Source: JAABSQ01 sp964573705
Lineage (GTDB): Bacteria; Desulfobacterota; Desulfobacteria; Desulfobacterales; Desulfococcaceae
DNA: 50,048 bases
Assembly (NCBI GenBank): GCA_964573705.1
Contig: CAZNLT010000017.1
Location: 1-50,048 of the forward strand
Direction of reading: 5' to 3'
Part shown: piece after piece, positions 25,093 through 34,601 of the stretch
Position numbering within the stretch: the first letter of the stretch is position 1
How the letters are laid out: each line of letters begins with the position of its first letter
Notes under the pieces: generated by a model
What the model was told of the DNA's origin: nothing
Seen by the model: only the letters and a program-made list of their open reading frames with translations
Databases searched by the model: none
Position numbers and translations under genes: made by a program

Positions 25093-28000
25093 TCATAGCC
25101 CGGCCTTGAAAAAATCCTCCGGCCGGGTGACGACGAACTGGTGGGGGGCCGGCCGGGGGGGAACGGTGCCTTCTTTAAAATACTCGTGAAGGATATGGTA
25201 GGAGCCGGGCCCGGCGAGCAGTCCGGATGCGGCGTCGATCTTCGCCGAGACCACCTGTTCGGGCGGCGGGGCGAAGGCCTGTACCGGCTTTCCTTCCATG
25301 ATCCGCTGCATGAAATCGAGCCAGATGGGGCCGGCCGCTTTGGAGCCGGCCTCGGATTTCCCAAGACTCCGCTCCTTGTCGAACCCCACCCAGGCCCCGG
25401 TGATGTACTCCGGGGTATACCCGATGTACCAGGCATCCCTGAAATCATTGGTGGTGCCGGTTTTACCCGCCGAGGGCCGGTTCAGCGCCCGCATTTTATG
25501 GCCGGTGCCGTTTTCCACGACGCTTCGAAGCAGGCTGGTCATGAGATAAGCGGTGGACGAGTCGATGACCTGTTCGGGCCCCGGATGTTCGAGAGCGATT
25601 TCATTTCCGTTCCGATCCGCGATTTTTCGAATCAGCCGCGGCCGCACCAACTGCCCCTGGTTGGCGAATACCGAATACGCCTGGACCATCTCCAATAAAG
25701 ATACCCCCGAAGCGCCGAGGGCGAGGGACAATCCCCGGTTCAGATTCGAGGTGATGCCCAGGGAATGGGCATACTCGACGGCATACTCGATGCCGATATC
25801 CCGAAGCACCTTGACCACCGGTAGATTCCGGGATTTGGCCAGGGCCGGCCGCAGGCGGATGGGACCGGTAAACCGGCCGTCATAATTGTCGGGTTTCCAG
25901 TATCGGTTGTTGTCCGGCACCACGATGGGGGTATCGCTGAGCATGGAGACGGTGGTGTATCCCTTGTCCAGGGCCGCGGCGTAGATGATCGGTTTAAAGG
26001 CCGACCCGGGTTGGCGTTTGGCCTGAACCGCCCGGTTGAACTGGTTGGCTGAGAAATCCCGGCCGCCGATCATCGCCTTCACCGCGCCGGTATGGGATTC
26101 GAGGCAGAGAAGAGCCCCCTGGGGGTGAACCGCCTTCGGATACCGATGGCGGCGCTCCAGGGCCTGTAATCCTTTTTCCACCGCCTTCAGGGCCGCCGTC
26201 TGCATCTCGATATTCACCGTGGTGTAGATCTTCAATCCGCCGGTATACAGCGCCTCCCATCCGTATATCGCTTCGATACGGCGCCGGACCTGTTCGGTAA
26301 AATAGGGTACTTTATCAAAATAGAGGTTTTTACGGGGCTCGATGTGAACCTTTTCATTGGCGGCGGCCTCCGCTTCTTCAGGGGTGATGTATCCCTCGGC
26401 GGCCATTCGACTGAGGACATACCGCCGCCGCTGTTTGGCCCGGTCCGGATACTTGAAAGGATTGTCCCGGCTCGGGGCCTTGGAAAGCCCCGCCAAAAGA
26501 GCGCATTCTCCCAGGGTCATTTCCCTGGCCGACTTGCCGAAATAGTTTTCGGCGGCGGCTTCCACCCCGTAGGCCCCGTTTCCGAGGTAGATCTGATTCA
26601 GATAGAGATAGAGGATCTCCGCCTTGGAAAAGGCCCGGTCGATGCGATAGGCCAGAATGGCTTCCTTGATTTTTCGTTCATAGCTTCTTTCGGGAGACAG
26701 CAGGAAAGACTTGACCACCTGCTGAGTGATGGTGGAGCCGCCCTGAACCACCGTCCCGGCTTCGATGTTCTTGAAAAAGGCGCGAATAATGCCGACCAGG
26801 TCCACCCCCTCATGGGTGAAAAACCGGGCATCCTCGGCGGCGATAAAGGCCTGAATCAATGCCTCCGGCATCTGATCCAGGGGAATCACCGAGCGCCTTT
26901 CCTTGTAGAATTCGGCGATGGGCCGATCGTCGTCCGAATAGACCGTGGTCACAATGGGCGGGGCGTAGTCGTTGAGGGAGTTGATGCGCGGCAGATCGGC
27001 GCTGATTTTCCGATACCCCGCCGTCAGGGTCGCCGCGACCACCACCGCCAGCAGCGCGGCGGCGGATGCACCCCCCAGAAGAATTCCGGCGATGCGTCTT
27101 TTCCCCCGCTTCTTCTTGATTCGCTCGATCTTCTTCTGAGTGCGAAGCTGTCGAATGATTGCCTCAACCTTTTTGATCTGGTAGACGGCCCCGGCCTTTC
27201 TGTAGGCGACCAGAGCCTCGGTGTACCGATTTTTTTCAAAGGCGTGGTGTCCTTTTTCGATGAAAAAGGAGCGGGCCTCGGCGTTTTCCGGTGCCAAAGA
27301 CAGGATTTTTTCATAGATGTGGGCGGCGCCGCCTTCGTTTTCCGCTTCCGCCTGACGAACCAGTATCTGAATGTAAAGCGGCCGAATGGCCGGGAGTACC
27401 TCCCCCTGTACCTTTTCCAACAATTGAACAGCCGATTCAGGATGTCCGGCGTTGACGTGAACCTTGGCCAACAATTGCGTGGCTTTCAAATGCCGGGGAT
27501 TGAGTTTCACCGCCCGTTCGAGCAGGTGTATCGCCTGCTGCAGGCGTCCCCTTCGGCAGGATTCGCGGGCCGTATCAAAGAGGCGGTCGGCAAAGCCGTT
27601 CAGCTCTTCCTGAACCTGTTCCCGCGATTTTCGGGCCATGATCCAACGGGAAAACATATTGATCCGAATCCGGTATTCACCGGTTTTGGTGTGAAGAATC
27701 CCCCATTGTTCCAGGGTTCGGACGGCCCGATCCACCCCGCCGTTCAGGTGGATACCTCCGGTCTGCCGAAGGGCGGCAATGAGTGCTTTCTGATCAATCC
27801 AGCCGGGGCCGATCTCGGCCAGAAAAGAGGCCACCACCCGCTCATGAGGACCGAGCCCTTCCCAGAGCCATTCAAAAGCGGCATCCGCCGCTTGGATCGC
27901 CTGAGGAAAGTTCTGGCCCACATCCTTGAACCGAACGATCGGGACATCGGTGAACCGGATGCGGTGAAGGTGGTCCCACACCACCCGGCAGAGGCTTCGG

Positions 28001-28722
28001 GTCAGCCCGGGATGGCCGTCCGTGAAATCGATCACCGCCGATACCTGCGCATCCGGCCACTGAAGGGTATCCAGTGTTTCGGATAGTCGAATCAGTTCGG
28101 CGGTTTCTTGAGGGGCCAGGTTCGTCACCCGCTTCAGGTAAACCCCCTCGAAATGGGTTCGGTAAATGCGGTCCAGATCCTCGGGAGATCTTCCTATGGC
28201 GGAGATGATTTTCAGGGAGGGATGATCCCCGGACATCAAAAACCGCAAATAGGGATAAAAGGGATTTTCCGAAGGCCGGGGAACGGATTGGGGCGGCGCC
28301 TCGAACTCGTCCAGAAGCAGGACCAACACGGTCTGTTTCGGTAAATGAGACAGGACATGATCCAGAATGCGGGATTCAAAGGCCAGGGACGGGTCCCCCT
28401 TCGGAAACGGGACGGACGGAATCGACAGGGACTCGAAAATTTCCAGGGAAAGCGCTTTCAGAAGTTGCCGCAAGGGTTTTCCCGAATGCGCCGACGGATC
28501 GAAATAGACCGCGGTATAGGGTCCTTCCCGGGGGAGCCGGAATTCTAGGTGGCGCAGCAACGATGTCTTTCCGATTCCGCGGTGGCCGTAGAGGATCAGA
28601 CCCTTTTTCCGGGGGGTGGTCAGAAAACGGGCGACATCCGCCAGGGCATCGGTTCTGCCGATAAAGCCTTCGGTTCCCCAGACCGGGCCTGAGGTGGAAT
28701 ATGGGTTCGCGTGTGGATTCAT
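25093..28722 (-). CDS. AAA/STAND-like ATPase fused to a class A penicillin-binding protein (PBP1A type)
   Basis: A 1,209-residue fusion. Residues ~1-300 are an ATPase of the bacterial type that opens NPY...FIGR, with Walker A GHRGIGKT (Lys52), Walker B VLVLLLDE (Asp138-Glu139) and a winged-helix-like segment at ~290-375. Residues ~395-530 contain TPR-like helices. A basic stretch leads to one membrane helix at ~545-570. Beyond it lie a GT51 glycosyltransferase with Glu630 in EDARFFTHEG, GGSTITQQ and YLNQIYLGNGAYGVEAAA, and a transpeptidase with S-x-x-K at Ser907 (GSAFKP), SRN and KTGTTNDF. All catalytic motifs are intact. An ATG at 28761 would add 13 residues; I prefer 28722 because the ATPase family starts near here. 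The ATPase should be cytosolic and the synthase periplasmic. It is divergent from the PilZ and A2M genes. Confidence 0.9.
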   Translation of the reverse strand: MNPHANPYSTSGPVWGTEGFIGRTDALADVARFLTTPRKKGLILYGHRGIGKTSLLRHLEFRLPREGPYTAVYFDPSAHSGKPLRQLLKALSLEIFESLSIPSVPFPKGDPSLAFESRILDHVLSHLPKQTVLVLLLDEFEAPPQSVPRPSENPFYPYLRFLMSGDHPSLKIISAIGRSPEDLDRIYRTHFEGVYLKRVTNLAPQETAELIRLSETLDTLQWPDAQVSAVIDFTDGHPGLTRSLCRVVWDHLHRIRFTDVPIVRFKDVGQNFPQAIQAADAAFEWLWEGLGPHERVVASFLAEIGPGWIDQKALIAALRQTGGIHLNGGVDRAVRTLEQWGILHTKTGEYRIRINMFSRWIMARKSREQVQEELNGFADRLFDTARESCRRGRLQQAIHLLERAVKLNPRHLKATQLLAKVHVNAGHPESAVQLLEKVQGEVLPAIRPLYIQILVRQAEAENEGGAAHIYEKILSLAPENAEARSFFIEKGHHAFEKNRYTEALVAYRKAGAVYQIKKVEAIIRQLRTQKKIERIKKKRGKRRIAGILLGGASAAALLAVVVAATLTAGYRKISADLPRINSLNDYAPPIVTTVYSDDDRPIAEFYKERRSVIPLDQMPEALIQAFIAAEDARFFTHEGVDLVGIIRAFFKNIEAGTVVQGGSTITQQVVKSFLLSPERSYERKIKEAILAYRIDRAFSKAEILYLYLNQIYLGNGAYGVEAAAENYFGKSAREMTLGECALLAGLSKAPSRDNPFKYPDRAKQRRRYVLSRMAAEGYITPEEAEAAANEKVHIEPRKNLYFDKVPYFTEQVRRRIEAIYGWEALYTGGLKIYTTVNIEMQTAALKAVEKGLQALERRHRYPKAVHPQGALLCLESHTGAVKAMIGGRDFSANQFNRAVQAKRQPGSAFKPIIYAAALDKGYTTVSMLSDTPIVVPDNNRYWKPDNYDGRFTGPIRLRPALAKSRNLPVVKVLRDIGIEYAVEYAHSLGITSNLNRGLSLALGASGVSLLEMVQAYSVFANQGQLVRPRLIRKIADRNGNEIALEHPGPEQVIDSSTAYLMTSLLRSVVENGTGHKMRALNRPSAGKTGTTNDFRDAWYIGYTPEYITGAWVGFDKERSLGKSEAGSKAAGPIWLDFMQRIMEGKPVQAFAPPPEQVVSAKIDAASGLLAGPGSYHILHEYFKEGTVPPRPAPHQFVVTRPEDFFKAGL

Positions 28723-29000
28723 GGATACCGGAAGTCCTGCAAGACAATTCTGCGAATGCATGGGTATAGAATAACCTCGCTCATACCAGATCCGTCCGGT
28801 GGAATCAATGTTTCCCGTAAAAATTCCATACCTTTTTCAAGCTATGGAGGCGGTGAGAACACATCCATTCGAGCTTGGAAAGGCTTGTGATATTTTCGGT
28901 AGTCTGCTACAAATATAATGTCTTTTTAGATATTATATATAGTTGAAAACGATTCTTTTTCTCGTGGAAGGTCAACCCCGGCAAGGAAGGAGCCCAGGCA
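28723..29000 (+). promoter_or_regulatory. Divergent intergenic region with a TATAAT box
   Basis: This 278-bp gap serves the ATPase-PBP gene (leftward) and the PilZ-A2M genes (rightward). A perfect TATAAT occurs at 28914-28919 on the plus strand without a good -35 hexamer at 16-18 bases, suggesting an activator or an alternative -35. A second A+T-rich run follows at 28928-28942. The PilZ ATG is preceded by a strong site, AAGGAAGGAG, at 28983-28992. No coding sequence was seen. Confidence 0.4.
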
Positions 29001-29345
29001 ATGGTGGAGAAAAGAAGAGCCAGGAGAAGACACATCATTTATTACCTGAGGGTGTTTGATAGAAAGACGAATCAACTTGTCGGGCAGCTGGTCGACATTA
29101 CCACCAGCGGGATGAAACTGGTGAGTGAGAATACCATTGAACCGGACACCTGCTTTGAACTCAGAATGGTGCTTCCCGAGGAGATCGACAAGAAAAAGGA
29201 GATCACTTTCGCCGTCAAAAGCATGTGGTGCAAGCGGGATGTGAATCCCAACTTTTTCAGCATCGGATTCGAGTTCGAAGATATTTCAACGGAAGATATC
29301 AGTATCATAAAAAATCTGATTTATGATTTCTCCTTTCGCGACTGA
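29001..29345 (+). CDS. PilZ-domain protein (likely c-di-GMP receptor)
   Basis: A 114-residue single-domain PilZ protein. The N-terminal basic cluster RRARRRH supplies the R-x3-R c-di-GMP contact. It is followed ~22 residues later by DITTSGMKL, a slightly degenerate form of the [D/N]-x-S-x-x-G motif with Thr in place of Ser. The rest (MVLPEEIDKKKEITFAVKSMWCKRD, FSIGFEFEDIS) fits the beta-barrel and C-terminal helix. There is no membrane segment. It ends 25 bp before the A2M start, so both are probably on one transcript, which would place an envelope defence or repair protein under a c-di-GMP-responsive neighbour. Confidence 0.86.
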   Translation: MVEKRRARRRHIIYYLRVFDRKTNQLVGQLVDITTSGMKLVSENTIEPDTCFELRMVLPEEIDKKKEITFAVKSMWCKRDVNPNFFSIGFEFEDISTEDISIIKNLIYDFSFRD

Positions 29346-29370
29346 AAGGAGACGGATTAAGGAGAAACCA

Positions 29371-32300
29371 ATGGCGAGAACGGTCCTCACCCTTTTGTTT
29401 TTTCTGTTGACCCTTTTGGGGCCGTCGGCCGCTTTCTCCGAAGAAGCGGCGGCCCTGAACGCCCCATCCGAATCCTTTCGCGTACTGGATATCGGTGAAC
29501 GCACTTTCGACAACGGTCCGGCCATTGCGGTACTTCTTTCAAAGCCCTTGGATTCCACCGTTCGGCACGATTCCCACCTTCGCATCAGTGATACCCGGGA
29601 GCTGCTCAAAAGCGCCTGGGTGCTCTCCGAGGACCGGCGCACCCTCTATTTTCCCCATGTGGAGCCGGAGACCCGGTATTCGGTGTCGGTGATGGAGAGC
29701 CTTCCATCCGCCGACGGCCAGACCCTGGGGGAGCGGGTCAGCAAAACCGTGACCACCCGAACCCTTCACCCGATCGTCAGCTTCGCCAGCGAAGGATTTC
29801 TGCTTCCGGCCGAACTGGCCGGGGGGCTGCCGGTGGTGACGGTGAATGTCCGCTCGGTCTACCTCGAATTTTTCCGGATTGACACCGGCGGTTTGATCAA
29901 CTTCGTAAGTTGGCGAAACACCACCGGCGAAAAAGGCTATTACCACCTCGCTCAGGCCAAGAAGCACGGGGAGCTGGTCTTCTCCGGCCGGTTCGATCTG
30001 GATGCGAAAAAAAACCGACGAGCCGTCTATCACATTCCGGTGGAAAACATCGAGCCGCTTCAACACCCCGGGGTGTATCTGGCGGTGATGCGGGAGCCGG
30101 GCCAGTATGACTATAACTACCAATCCACCTATTTCCTGGTGACCGATATCGGCCTCCACGCCCGGGCCTATGAGACTGAATCCCTGATTTTCGCCTCATC
30201 CCTGCGCACCGGCGCGCCTCTCGAAGGGGTGGCCCTTACGGTGTACAATTCCAAAACGGAGGTGATCGCGGAAGGGGCCACTGACGACCAGGGCCGTTTT
30301 CGGCTGGGCCGAACGCTTCCCGGGGATGTCTATCTGATTACGGCGGCCCGAGAGGACCAGACCGGGATTTTGCCCCTGCGGCTGCCGGCTCTGGATATGA
30401 GCGAGTTCGATCTGGGGAAGCGACCCTACCGGCCCCGGGAGTTTTTCATTTACAGCCCTCGGGATCTTTACCGGCCCGGCGAAACGGTAATCCTATCCGG
30501 ACTGCTGAGAAATGAGGACGGTTCTCCCGTAGATTCCATCCCTCTGAAAGCGAGCCTCTACCGGCCCGACGGTCGAGAGGTCCGAAGCTTTACCTGGCAC
30601 GCTTCCGAAATAGGAGCGGAGCCCCTGAATTATTATCAACAATCGATTGATTTACCGTCCGACGCCCAGACCGGAAAGTGGCAGGGCAAGGGGGGGGACG
30701 ACCCCGGCGATGAACCATTCGTTGCCGTCTTTCCCTTTCATGTGGAAGAATTTCTGCCCGAGCGGATGAAGCTGGAACTCGATCTCCAGCCGGAGTTCCC
30801 CGGGCCGGAAGAACCGCTTCAGCTGAACATTTCAGGGCGGTATCTCTACGGGGCCCCGGCCGCCGGGAATGAGGTCATCGCCCGGGTTCGGGTGAAGGCC
30901 GACCGGAACCCGTTTTCGGAATGGGAGGGGTATGCCTTCGGCCGTGCGGCCGACGAAGAGTACCGGGATTACTGGGAGCTTTCCCCGAAGACCCTGGACC
31001 CGGAGGGCAAAACCACGATTCAAATCGAGAGCCGGTGGAAAGAACTGGAGAGTCCGCTGTCGGTCCGGGCGGCGGTGGATCTTCTGGAAACCGGGGGCCG
31101 GCCGGTCACCCGGGCCGCCCAGAGAACCATCTGGCCCGGAGAGGCCCTGGTGGGGATACGGCCGCTGTTCGGCGACGGCCCCGCCGAGCCCGGGCCGGTC
31201 CGGTTCGAGGTGATTCGGGTTTCCCCCGACGGTAAACCGAGGGGTGACGGAGAACTGATGGTGGAATTGACCAGGGAGGACCGGGATTATTACTGGGAAT
31301 ATTCCGAATCCACCGGATGGCAATACCAGTATACCCAAAAAGAGTATCAGTTCCTCACCGATTCCCTCTCATTGGACGGGGACCAGCCGCATCCCTATAC
31401 CCTTCAGCTGCAAGACGGCCAGTATCTGCTGGCAATTACCGATCCGGAAACCGGTCTGACCACGAGTGTCCGGTTTCGGGTGGGCTCCTGGCGGTACGGC
31501 GGGGAAGGGGCCGATGCCGCCCGGCCCGACAAGGTGGTGCTCGGCCTGGACCGGGAGGCGTATCGGCCGGGGGACATCATTCGGCTCACGGTCACCCCGC
31601 CCCATCCCGGAGAAGCCCTGATTCTGGTAGAGGGGGAAAAACCGCTCTGGATGAAGCGGGTGTCGGTCACCGAAGCCGCCGCTCTGGTGGAGATTCCCAT
31701 CCTGGCCGGGTGGGACAGCCACAACCTCTATATCAGCGCCGTGGTCTTCCGTCCCGGGGATGCAAAGGAGAAGATCACCCCCAATCGGGCCGTGGGGCTG
31801 ATTCATTTGCCGATGGACCGGTCCCGGCGAAAGCTGAAGGTCCATATCGAGGCCCCGGAAAAGGTGAATCCGGACAATCCCCTGCCGGTGACCCTTCAGC
31901 TGGACCCCGAGGCGATGCTTCTGGACGAAACGCTGTTTGTCACCCTGGCCGCCGTGGATGTGGGGATTCTCAACATTACCGATTTTCAGACACCCGATCC
32001 CTTCGATTACTTCTTCGGCCGACGCCGGTACGCGGTGGATGCCTATGACATCTACGGCAAGGTGATTGAACTGATGGACGGGAATATGGCCGCCCTTCGC
32101 TACGGCGGGGACGCCGATCTGACCGGCGGAAAACGGCCCGAAACCAAAATCGAACTGCTTTCGCTGTTTCAGGGACCGGTGGCCTTCGACGCCGAGGGGA
32201 GGGCCCGGATATTTTTCGATCTGCCCGATTTCAACGGCCGAATTCGACTGATGGCGGTCGCCTTCGGACGGGACCGGTTCGGGTCGGCAGAGCAGGAGGT

Positions 32301-34278
32301 GCGGGTGGCCGCACCGGTGGTCTCCCAGCTGTCCACTCCCCGGTTTCTGGCCCCCGGCGATACCGCCCGGTTCACCCTCGATCTGCACAACCTGAGCGGA
32401 AGCGATCAGCAGCTGGAGGTGCAGCTGGGTGTGGACGGCCCCATTCTCCTCAAAGACGGGGAACGATCTCTCTCCCTGGCCGAGGGGGAAAAGACCTCCC
32501 TGCGGTTTCCGGTGGAGGCCCGGGCCGATTACGGCGCCGCCGATATCCGCCTGCAAGTGGCCGGAGAAGGGACCCGGATTGATCGGAAATGGCAGCTGGG
32601 GGTGCGGCCGGGGTATCCGGCAACAGCCCGGAAGGTGTTTGAAATTCTGGGTCCCGAGGGATCCTTTTCCCTGGACCCGGGTCTTGCGGCGGACCTTATC
32701 CCCGAAACGGTGGATGGAGATCTGAAGATATCCACCCGGGTGCCCATCAATTTCCAGAACGCCATGAAGGGGTTGATCGATTTTCCCTACGGATGCCTGG
32801 AACAGGTCTCCAGCCGGGCCTATCCGCTTCTGTTCGCCACCCCGGAGCAGATCGCCCGCTATCATCTGCCGTCCATCACCCGGGAGGAGCGGCTCGAACG
32901 CCTCTGTTCGGCGGTGGACCGATTGGCCGCCATGCAGCTGGTCTCGGGCGGGTTCGGGCTGTGGAACAAAAACAGCCCCGAATCCCCCTGGCTGACCGTC
33001 TATGTGACCGATTTTCTGCTCACCGCCCGGGACCGGGGCGTGGAGAGTCCCTCCGCCATGACCGAATCGGCCCTGACCCGGGTCGAGGATTATCTCAAAC
33101 GGGCGGCCCCTTTGCCCGAATACATGGACAACACCGACCGGGAATCCCTTCAGTTTGCGGTGAAAAGCTATGCCGGATATGTCCTGGCCCGCCTCAACCG
33201 GGCGCCGCTCGGGTCCTTGCGCACCCTTTACGACAACCACCGGGACCAGGCCGCCTCTCCGCTTCCGCTGACCCATCTTGGGGTCGCCTTGGAACGGATG
33301 GGTGATATGAACCGAAGCCGGGCGGCCCTGAAATCGGCGGTGGAAATGCGGCCGGAATCGGATCGATACCGGGCGGATTACGGCACCCCGCTTCGGGACC
33401 TGGCCCTGACCGTGTCCCTGCTGGTGGAAAACGAAAAGGAAAGCCTGGACGGCATGGATGCCCTTCTGGAAGATCTCGGGACCGCCCTGCGGCAGAGACG
33501 GTGGCTGAGCACCCAGGAAAAATACGCTCTGTTCTCGGCCGGAATGGCCCTGGCCGAATCCGAAGACACCCCGTGGTCCGGGACCCTGAAGGCATCCGGA
33601 AACGAGATTCAGCTGAATGAGCGGGGGAGTTATCTGACCAACCTCTCCGAAGGGGAGATCGCCCGGGGGGTTTCTTTCGTTTCCCGCAGTCCGGACCGCC
33701 TCTATGTCTCAGCCATCCTCAACGGCTATTCGAAAACGCCTCCCGAACCGGAGGAGGAACAGATCGCCGTTTCCCGGGACCTCTTCGACCTCAAAGGGGA
33801 CCGGGTGGAACGGGATCGATTCTTTGTGGGGGAGCTGATTCTGGTTCGCCTGAAGATCGCCGCCAAACAGTCCATCCCCGACGGGCTGGTGGTGGATATG
33901 CTGCCCGCCGGATTTGAAGCGGAAAATCCCAACCTCAACCAGACCTTCAAGATGGAGGACCTCGAGATCGAGGGAGAATCGGTCTGGCGGCAAAAAGAAG
34001 GTGCGGAAATTCTCCACGAGGAATACCGGGAGGATCGATACGTGGCGGCGGTCCGGCTGAACGATCACTCCGTGACCCAGCTGTTTTATCTGATCCGCGC
34101 GGTTACGCCGGGGACCTTTTCGGTTCCCCCGCCTTTTGCGGAAGCCATGTACCGACCCGAGGTGCGGGGCATCGGAAAAACGCCGCCGCCGGCGACGGTG
34201 GTGAACCGTAACCGGGAAGCGGAGAAAGCGGATTCGGCGGAAACCGGAAAGGAAAAACCTGAAATCGAGGCGCAATGA
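29371..34278 (+). CDS. Bacterial alpha-2-macroglobulin family protein with thioester motif
   Basis: A 1,635-residue exported protein. The ATG at 29371 follows AAGGAG. The signal peptide (ARTVLTLLFFLLTLLGPSAAFS) lacks a lipobox Cys, so unlike E. coli YfhM this looks periplasmic rather than lipid-anchored. Repeated beta-sandwich macroglobulin domains fill the first ~1,050 residues (REFFIYSPRDLYRPGETV, LGLDREAYRPGDIIRLTV). The thioester PYGCLEQ is intact at Cys1142-Gln1145 within the alpha/alpha-toroid, followed by a receptor-binding-like C-terminal region. Bacterial A2Ms trap proteases and are often encoded beside PbpC (PBP1C), thought to repair the wall. Here the neighbour is the divergent ATPase-PBP1A fusion and the PilZ gene just upstream. 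Confidence 0.94.
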   Translation: MARTVLTLLFFLLTLLGPSAAFSEEAAALNAPSESFRVLDIGERTFDNGPAIAVLLSKPLDSTVRHDSHLRISDTRELLKSAWVLSEDRRTLYFPHVEPETRYSVSVMESLPSADGQTLGERVSKTVTTRTLHPIVSFASEGFLLPAELAGGLPVVTVNVRSVYLEFFRIDTGGLINFVSWRNTTGEKGYYHLAQAKKHGELVFSGRFDLDAKKNRRAVYHIPVENIEPLQHPGVYLAVMREPGQYDYNYQSTYFLVTDIGLHARAYETESLIFASSLRTGAPLEGVALTVYNSKTEVIAEGATDDQGRFRLGRTLPGDVYLITAAREDQTGILPLRLPALDMSEFDLGKRPYRPREFFIYSPRDLYRPGETVILSGLLRNEDGSPVDSIPLKASLYRPDGREVRSFTWHASEIGAEPLNYYQQSIDLPSDAQTGKWQGKGGDDPGDEPFVAVFPFHVEEFLPERMKLELDLQPEFPGPEEPLQLNISGRYLYGAPAAGNEVIARVRVKADRNPFSEWEGYAFGRAADEEYRDYWELSPKTLDPEGKTTIQIESRWKELESPLSVRAAVDLLETGGRPVTRAAQRTIWPGEALVGIRPLFGDGPAEPGPVRFEVIRVSPDGKPRGDGELMVELTREDRDYYWEYSESTGWQYQYTQKEYQFLTDSLSLDGDQPHPYTLQLQDGQYLLAITDPETGLTTSVRFRVGSWRYGGEGADAARPDKVVLGLDREAYRPGDIIRLTVTPPHPGEALILVEGEKPLWMKRVSVTEAAALVEIPILAGWDSHNLYISAVVFRPGDAKEKITPNRAVGLIHLPMDRSRRKLKVHIEAPEKVNPDNPLPVTLQLDPEAMLLDETLFVTLAAVDVGILNITDFQTPDPFDYFFGRRRYAVDAYDIYGKVIELMDGNMAALRYGGDADLTGGKRPETKIELLSLFQGPVAFDAEGRARIFFDLPDFNGRIRLMAVAFGRDRFGSAEQEVRVAAPVVSQLSTPRFLAPGDTARFTLDLHNLSGSDQQLEVQLGVDGPILLKDGERSLSLAEGEKTSLRFPVEARADYGAADIRLQVAGEGTRIDRKWQLGVRPGYPATARKVFEILGPEGSFSLDPGLAADLIPETVDGDLKISTRVPINFQNAMKGLIDFPYGCLEQVSSRAYPLLFATPEQIARYHLPSITREERLERLCSAVDRLAAMQLVSGGFGLWNKNSPESPWLTVYVTDFLLTARDRGVESPSAMTESALTRVEDYLKRAAPLPEYMDNTDRESLQFAVKSYAGYVLARLNRAPLGSLRTLYDNHRDQAASPLPLTHLGVALERMGDMNRSRAALKSAVEMRPESDRYRADYGTPLRDLALTVSLLVENEKESLDGMDALLEDLGTALRQRRWLSTQEKYALFSAGMALAESEDTPWSGTLKASGNEIQLNERGSYLTNLSEGEIARGVSFVSRSPDRLYVSAILNGYSKTPPEPEEEQIAVSRDLFDLKGDRVERDRFFVGELILVRLKIAAKQSIPDGLVVDMLPAGFEAENPNLNQTFKMEDLEIEGESVWRQKEGAEILHEEYREDRYVAAVRLNDHSVTQLFYLIRAVTPGTFSVPPPFAEAMYRPEVRGIGKTPPPATVVNRNREAEKADSAETGKEKPEIEAQ

Positions 34279-34288
34279 TTGAAAAAGG

Positions 34289-34318
34289 CCGAATGAATAG
34301 ATATCTTTGAGCATTCGG
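34289..34318. repeat. Perfect 7-bp inverted repeat between A2M and copper genes
   Basis: The arms ccgaatg and cattcgg enclose a 16-base loop. A five-A run lies on the left, so on the minus strand it resembles a terminator; on the plus strand it could be a weak terminator for the A2M gene or an operator for the copper genes that begin at 34386. I do not recognise a CueR or CsoR box in the 107-bp gap. Confidence 0.4.
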
Positions 34319-34385
34319 AAACCAGAAGCCGATGATCGTCACTTCAAAAATTGCAGCCTCAATCTAAACAGGAAAGGAATTCACG

Positions 34386-34592
34386 ATGGAAAAGAAAACC
34401 TTCAACATACCCAATATCTCCTGCGGACACTGTACTTCAGCCATCGAACGGGAGCTGAAAGACCTCCAGGGGGTGAAGGACGCCCAAGGGAACATTCAAG
34501 AAAAGAATGTCACCGTAGAATGGGAGGCCCCGGCCACCCAAGAGAAGGTCCTTTCCACCCTTCGGGAGATCAACTACCCGGCGGCGGAATAG
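34386..34592 (+). CDS. Copper chaperone-like heavy-metal-associated domain protein
   Basis: A 68-residue stand-alone HMA domain (CopZ/Atx1 type) with the metal-binding pair in ISCGHC and the family's following helix TSAIERELKDLQGVKD. It is followed after 9 bp by a P1B ATPase gene with two domains of the same fold, so its role should be to deliver Cu(I) to that exporter. The extra His within C-G-H-C is seen in some CopZ proteins. The ribosome site aggaaagg precedes the ATG. Confidence 0.9.
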   Translation: MEKKTFNIPNISCGHCTSAIERELKDLQGVKDAQGNIQEKNVTVEWEAPATQEKVLSTLREINYPAAE

Positions 34593-34601
34593 GGTCTTTT
34601 C

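Noticed and set aside
31369..33276. A 635-codon minus-strand frame inside the A2M gene
   Set aside because: It has shadow composition with no domains, while the plus-strand frame is an intact A2M with a thioester.
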